In this document: positions 61,467 through 64,000 of the stretch, one piece after another
Layout of the letters: the number at the start of each line of letters is the position of its first letter
How positions within the stretch are numbered: the stretch's first letter is position 1
From: Pseudomonas fragi
Lineage (GTDB): Bacteria; Pseudomonadota; Gammaproteobacteria; Pseudomonadales; Pseudomonadaceae
Assembly (NCBI RefSeq): GCF_002269505.1
Contig: NZ_NQKQ01000001.1
Coordinates: 1 to 64,000 of the forward strand
Length of the DNA: 64,000 bases
Reading direction: 5' to 3'
Made by a program: the position numbers and the translations under genes
The notes under the pieces: generated by a model
Database searches by the model: none
Told to the model about the DNA's origin: nothing
The model's input: the letters and a program-made list of their open reading frames with translations, nothing else

Positions 61467-63110
61467 ATGACCGAGCAAGAAGATCCCAGTCGCGAGCGTC
61501 TGAAAAACCACTTTGCCCAGCGTGTCACCCACCAGGCCCGCCAGATCCTGGAGATCTGGCAACGCCTGCAGACCAATGAATGGTCGCCTGCCGGCCTGGC
61601 CGAGCTCGACGACGCCAATTTGCGCTTGCTGCGGTTTGCCGAGCGTTTCGAACAGCCCGAGCACACCGAGCTGGCGCGGGCCATCGACCTTGCGTTGCGC
61701 GACATGGCGGCCAACCAGAGCCGCCTGAGTAGCACTATCATCACCGAACTCAACCGCCTGATGCAGCGTCTGTCACGCACCGGCCTGCGTCAGGGCGACC
61801 TGATGGCCAATATCAGCCTGCCACCGCTGCGCAAGCCAGTGTATATCCTGCTGCAAGACCTGGAACGGGCCGACCGGCTGGCCAGGCAGCTGGAGTTTTT
61901 CGAACTCAGCACCCTGGCCTTCAGCAGCCCGACGGAGTTTCGTCAGGCCATGGCCGAGCGCCACCCTGCCGCCATCGTGATGGACGTCGACTTTGCCAGC
62001 CCGGGCTTTGGCCTGGAGCTGGCCGCCCAAGCCCAGATCGGTCTTGAACAAAAACTGCCGCTGCTGTTTTTCAGCCTGCATGAAACCGACACCCCGACCC
62101 GCCTGGCCGCCGTGCGCGCAGGCGGGCAAGCATTTTTGACCGGCACCCTCGAAGCCTCCAGCCTGATGGAAAAGATCGAAGTGCTGACCTGTGTTGCCCA
62201 GTATGAGCCGTACAAAGTGCTGATCATTGATGACTCCCGGGCCCAGGCGCTGCACACCGAGCGCCTGCTCAACAGCGCAGGCATTGTTACCCGCACCTTG
62301 ATCGATCCGATCCAGGCAATGGCCGAGCTGGCCGACTTCCAGCCGGACCTGATCATCCTCGACATGTACATGCCCTCCTGCACTGGCACCGAGCTGGCCA
62401 AGGTCATCCGCCACAACGACCGCTACGTCAGCGTGCCGATCATTTACCTGTCGGCCGAAGACGATATGGACAAGCAGCTTGATGCCATGAGCGAGGGCGG
62501 CGATGACTTCCTGACCAAGCCGATCCAGCCGCGCCATCTGATCACCACCGTACGCAACCGTGCCGTGCGCGCCCGCCATCTTAAGGCGCGGATGGTGCGC
62601 GACAGCCTGACCGGGCTGTACAACCACACCCATATCCTGCAACTGCTCGAAGACTGCACCTTCCGCGCCCGCCGCGAGAACCGTCCCTTGAGCTTTGCCA
62701 TGCTCGACCTCGATCATTTCAAGCACGTCAACGATGGCTACGGCCACCCCATGGGCGACCGGGTGATCAAAAGCCTGGCGCTGTTTCTCAAGCAGCGCCT
62801 GCGCAAAACCGACTTCATTGGCCGTTACGGCGGTGAAGAATTTGCCATTGTCATGCCGGACACCGATCAAGAGTCGGCCTATAAGGTGCTCAATCAGATT
62901 CGACAGCGCTTTGCTGAAATTCACTACCCGGCACAACCCGTTGACCTGTCGTGCTCCTTCAGCGCGGGTGTCGTGCAGATGCACGGCGATGCCGACAGCC
63001 TGTTGATGGCATCCCAGGCCGATGAGGCGCTGTACCGCGCCAAGAACAACGGGCGCAATCAGGTACACAGCTTTCACCAATCAAGGCTAATTGCCACTAT
63101 TTGTTCGTGA
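61467..63110 (+). CDS. gcbA: GcbA-type diguanylate cyclase (REC-REC-GGDEF)
   Basis: A 547-aa response regulator that makes cyclic di-GMP. An N-terminal helical region (1-110) is followed by a first receiver-like domain with D173 in AIVMDVDFA, a second with D299 in LIILDMYMPSCTGTEL, and a GGDEF domain with GGEEF at 455-459. The product-binding inhibitory site RxxD is present as RKTD five residues before GGEEF, so feedback control is likely. GcbA promotes initial surface attachment in P. fluorescens and P. aeruginosa. It is divergent from the DUF2333 gene. Confidence 0.92.
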   Translation: MTEQEDPSRERLKNHFAQRVTHQARQILEIWQRLQTNEWSPAGLAELDDANLRLLRFAERFEQPEHTELARAIDLALRDMAANQSRLSSTIITELNRLMQRLSRTGLRQGDLMANISLPPLRKPVYILLQDLERADRLARQLEFFELSTLAFSSPTEFRQAMAERHPAAIVMDVDFASPGFGLELAAQAQIGLEQKLPLLFFSLHETDTPTRLAAVRAGGQAFLTGTLEASSLMEKIEVLTCVAQYEPYKVLIIDDSRAQALHTERLLNSAGIVTRTLIDPIQAMAELADFQPDLIILDMYMPSCTGTELAKVIRHNDRYVSVPIIYLSAEDDMDKQLDAMSEGGDDFLTKPIQPRHLITTVRNRAVRARHLKARMVRDSLTGLYNHTHILQLLEDCTFRARRENRPLSFAMLDLDHFKHVNDGYGHPMGDRVIKSLALFLKQRLRKTDFIGRYGGEEFAIVMPDTDQESAYKVLNQIRQRFAEIHYPAQPVDLSCSFSAGVVQMHGDADSLLMASQADEALYRAKNNGRNQVHSFHQSRLIATICS

Positions 63111-63119
63111 CCTGTCTTC

Positions 63120-63137
63120 CCGTCACACCGCTGTAAC
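63120..63137 (+). promoter_or_regulatory. Candidate Pho box upstream of ctpL
   Basis: CCGTCAC-ACCG-CTGTAAC fits the PhoB half-site pair CTGTCAT-N4-CTGTCAT with a few mismatches at the right 11-bp phasing, 52 bp upstream of the chemoreceptor start. A TAACTT-like -10 follows at a suitable distance. Binding is inferred. Confidence 0.45.
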
Positions 63138-63189
63138 TTAAGTGCAATAACTTTTGCCGCTTCTGACTGTGTAGTAGGCAAAATCCCAC

Positions 63190-64000
63190 ATGCGCCTGAA
63201 GCTGCTAACCAACCTCAACACCCTGTTGCTGGTCGCCGTTTGCCTCGCCTTGGGCGCTACCTTGTGGTGGTCGCAGCAGGCATTGGAGCGCCCGTTTCTG
63301 TTGATGGAACGCTACTTGAGCCTCTCGCAGCAGTTCCAAGACAAAGTGGCGCGCAATATCGAGGACTACCTCGCCAGTGGCGACGCCCTGCGCCTGAGCG
63401 ATGCCAACAGCGCCCTCGACACTATCAAGAGCCAACTCGCCCCTTTGCCGCCCGCGCTGGCCGATGCACTGCGCCCCAGCCTTGAGAACCTGAGTACCTA
63501 CAGCAATACCGAATTGTTGGCCGCCGGAAAACTGGCCGGTGAACCCCAAGCCTTGCTGCTTCAGGCCGAACGCGAGCTGGGGGCCAATCTGGAGCAACTC
63601 AGCCAATATGCCGGCGAGGCATCCCGAGTCGAGGCCCGCGCCTACCTGCCGCTGCTGCTCACAGCCTCGCAACACCTGGCCAGACTGTCCTTTGCCCGCG
63701 ACAAACTGGTCAGTAGCGGACGCAGTGAACTGGCCGGTGACGTGGAACGCGAACTGGAGAGTATTCAGGGCCTGGCCAGACAAATCGATGCCCTGCCCCT
63801 ACTGGGCGTGAGCAGTAAAAGCGCCTCGGGCACCGACGACTTTGCCGCGATGATGGGCCTTGAAAGCACCGAGACGACCCAGGCTGAAGATGCCGGGATT
63901 GACCTCAAGCGCGAACTCAACAGCCTGTTAAGCCGATACCCGGCTGAACTCAAGCGCACCCGGGAGCAGATCGAACAACGCAGCCAGCTCAGCACCGCCA
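63190..64000 (+). CDS. ctpL: Methyl-accepting chemotaxis protein, CtpL-like (partial)
   Basis: The first 270 residues of a protein that runs off the window. After a transmembrane helix (TLLLVAVCLALGATLWW) comes a long helical periplasmic region (LSLSQQFQDKVARNIEDYL onwards), as in helical-bimodular chemoreceptor sensors. Neither the second membrane helix nor the signalling domain is in the window. Placement directly after gcbA matches PA4843-PA4844 of P. aeruginosa, where PA4844 is CtpL, the receptor for inorganic phosphate at low concentration. Identification rests on synteny and the N-terminus. Confidence 0.65.
   Translation, partial: MRLKLLTNLNTLLLVAVCLALGATLWWSQQALERPFLLMERYLSLSQQFQDKVARNIEDYLASGDALRLSDANSALDTIKSQLAPLPPALADALRPSLENLSTYSNTELLAAGKLAGEPQALLLQAERELGANLEQLSQYAGEASRVEARAYLPLLLTASQHLARLSFARDKLVSSGRSELAGDVERELESIQGLARQIDALPLLGVSSKSASGTDDFAAMMGLESTETTQAEDAGIDLKRELNSLLSRYPAELKRTREQIEQRSQLSTA

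Overview
The window looks like a chromosomal segment of a Pseudomonas in the broad fluorescens lineage; the species cannot be resolved from sequence alone. Support comes from the high GC content with Pseudomonas codon usage, a Pseudomonas-type rRNA operon leader at the left edge, a complete Flp/Tad pilus locus with PprA/PprB, gene neighbourhoods resembling P. aeruginosa (speA-sui1-Nudix-DUF2333-gcbA-ctpL; bauC/bauA/bauR), and many Pseudomonas-type REP/REPIN repeats. No phage, integrase, insertion sequence, CRISPR array or tRNA was recognised.

Layout. 1-388: three tandem sigma70 promoters and the start of the leader of an rrn operon that reads leftwards out of the window, then the bauC terminator. 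0.4-9.7 kb: beta-alanine/omega-amino-acid catabolism (bauC, bauA, regulator bauR), a RutR-like TetR regulator, a YigZ protein, an SDR, an adenine/adenosine deaminase, and a LysR/MDR-dehydrogenase divergent pair. 9.8-15.1 kb: a small ORF whose ribosome-binding site lies in a hairpin, a Bcr/CflA-type efflux pump, and a copper-resistance cluster (copZ, a small exported protein, copA, cueR) with two well-formed CueR operators. 15.2-17.6 kb: a TSUP permease and an SQR-like flavoprotein with an apparently truncated N-terminus, abutting a gene remnant at a probable deletion junction. 17.7-27 kb: RIO kinase, AraC regulator with a bile-acid-symporter-like carrier, a thiolase / long SDR / MaoC fatty-acyl module, a MazG-like protein, cmoM and two DUF4136 lipoproteins.

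27-46 kb is the Flp/Tad pilus island: tadG, the kinase pprA, a TadE-like pseudopilin, prepilin peptidase fppA, regulator pprB, the operon rcpC-rcpA-tadZ-tadA-tadB-tadC-tadD-DUF3613, the flp prepilin, a stand-alone receiver protein, an FhaC/ShlB-type TpsB transporter without a visible TpsA partner, and a Gly/Thr-rich lipoprotein with tetrapeptide repeats. A shared near-palindromic motif built on ATTAATAC lies 100-170 bp upstream of tadG, pprB, flp and the Gly-rich lipoprotein. It could be the operator that makes them one regulon. This island is the best candidate for an under-described system.

46-55 kb: penicillin-binding protein 1C and a bacterial alpha-2-macroglobulin with an intact thioester motif, separated by a small membrane protein and a 1.3-kb gene-free repeat island holding a recent 358-bp direct duplication. 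55-64 kb: MATE transporter, arginine decarboxylase speA, a SUI1-like factor, a Nudix hydrolase, a DUF2333 protein, the diguanylate cyclase gcbA, and the start of a chemoreceptor (ctpL-like) preceded by a candidate Pho box.
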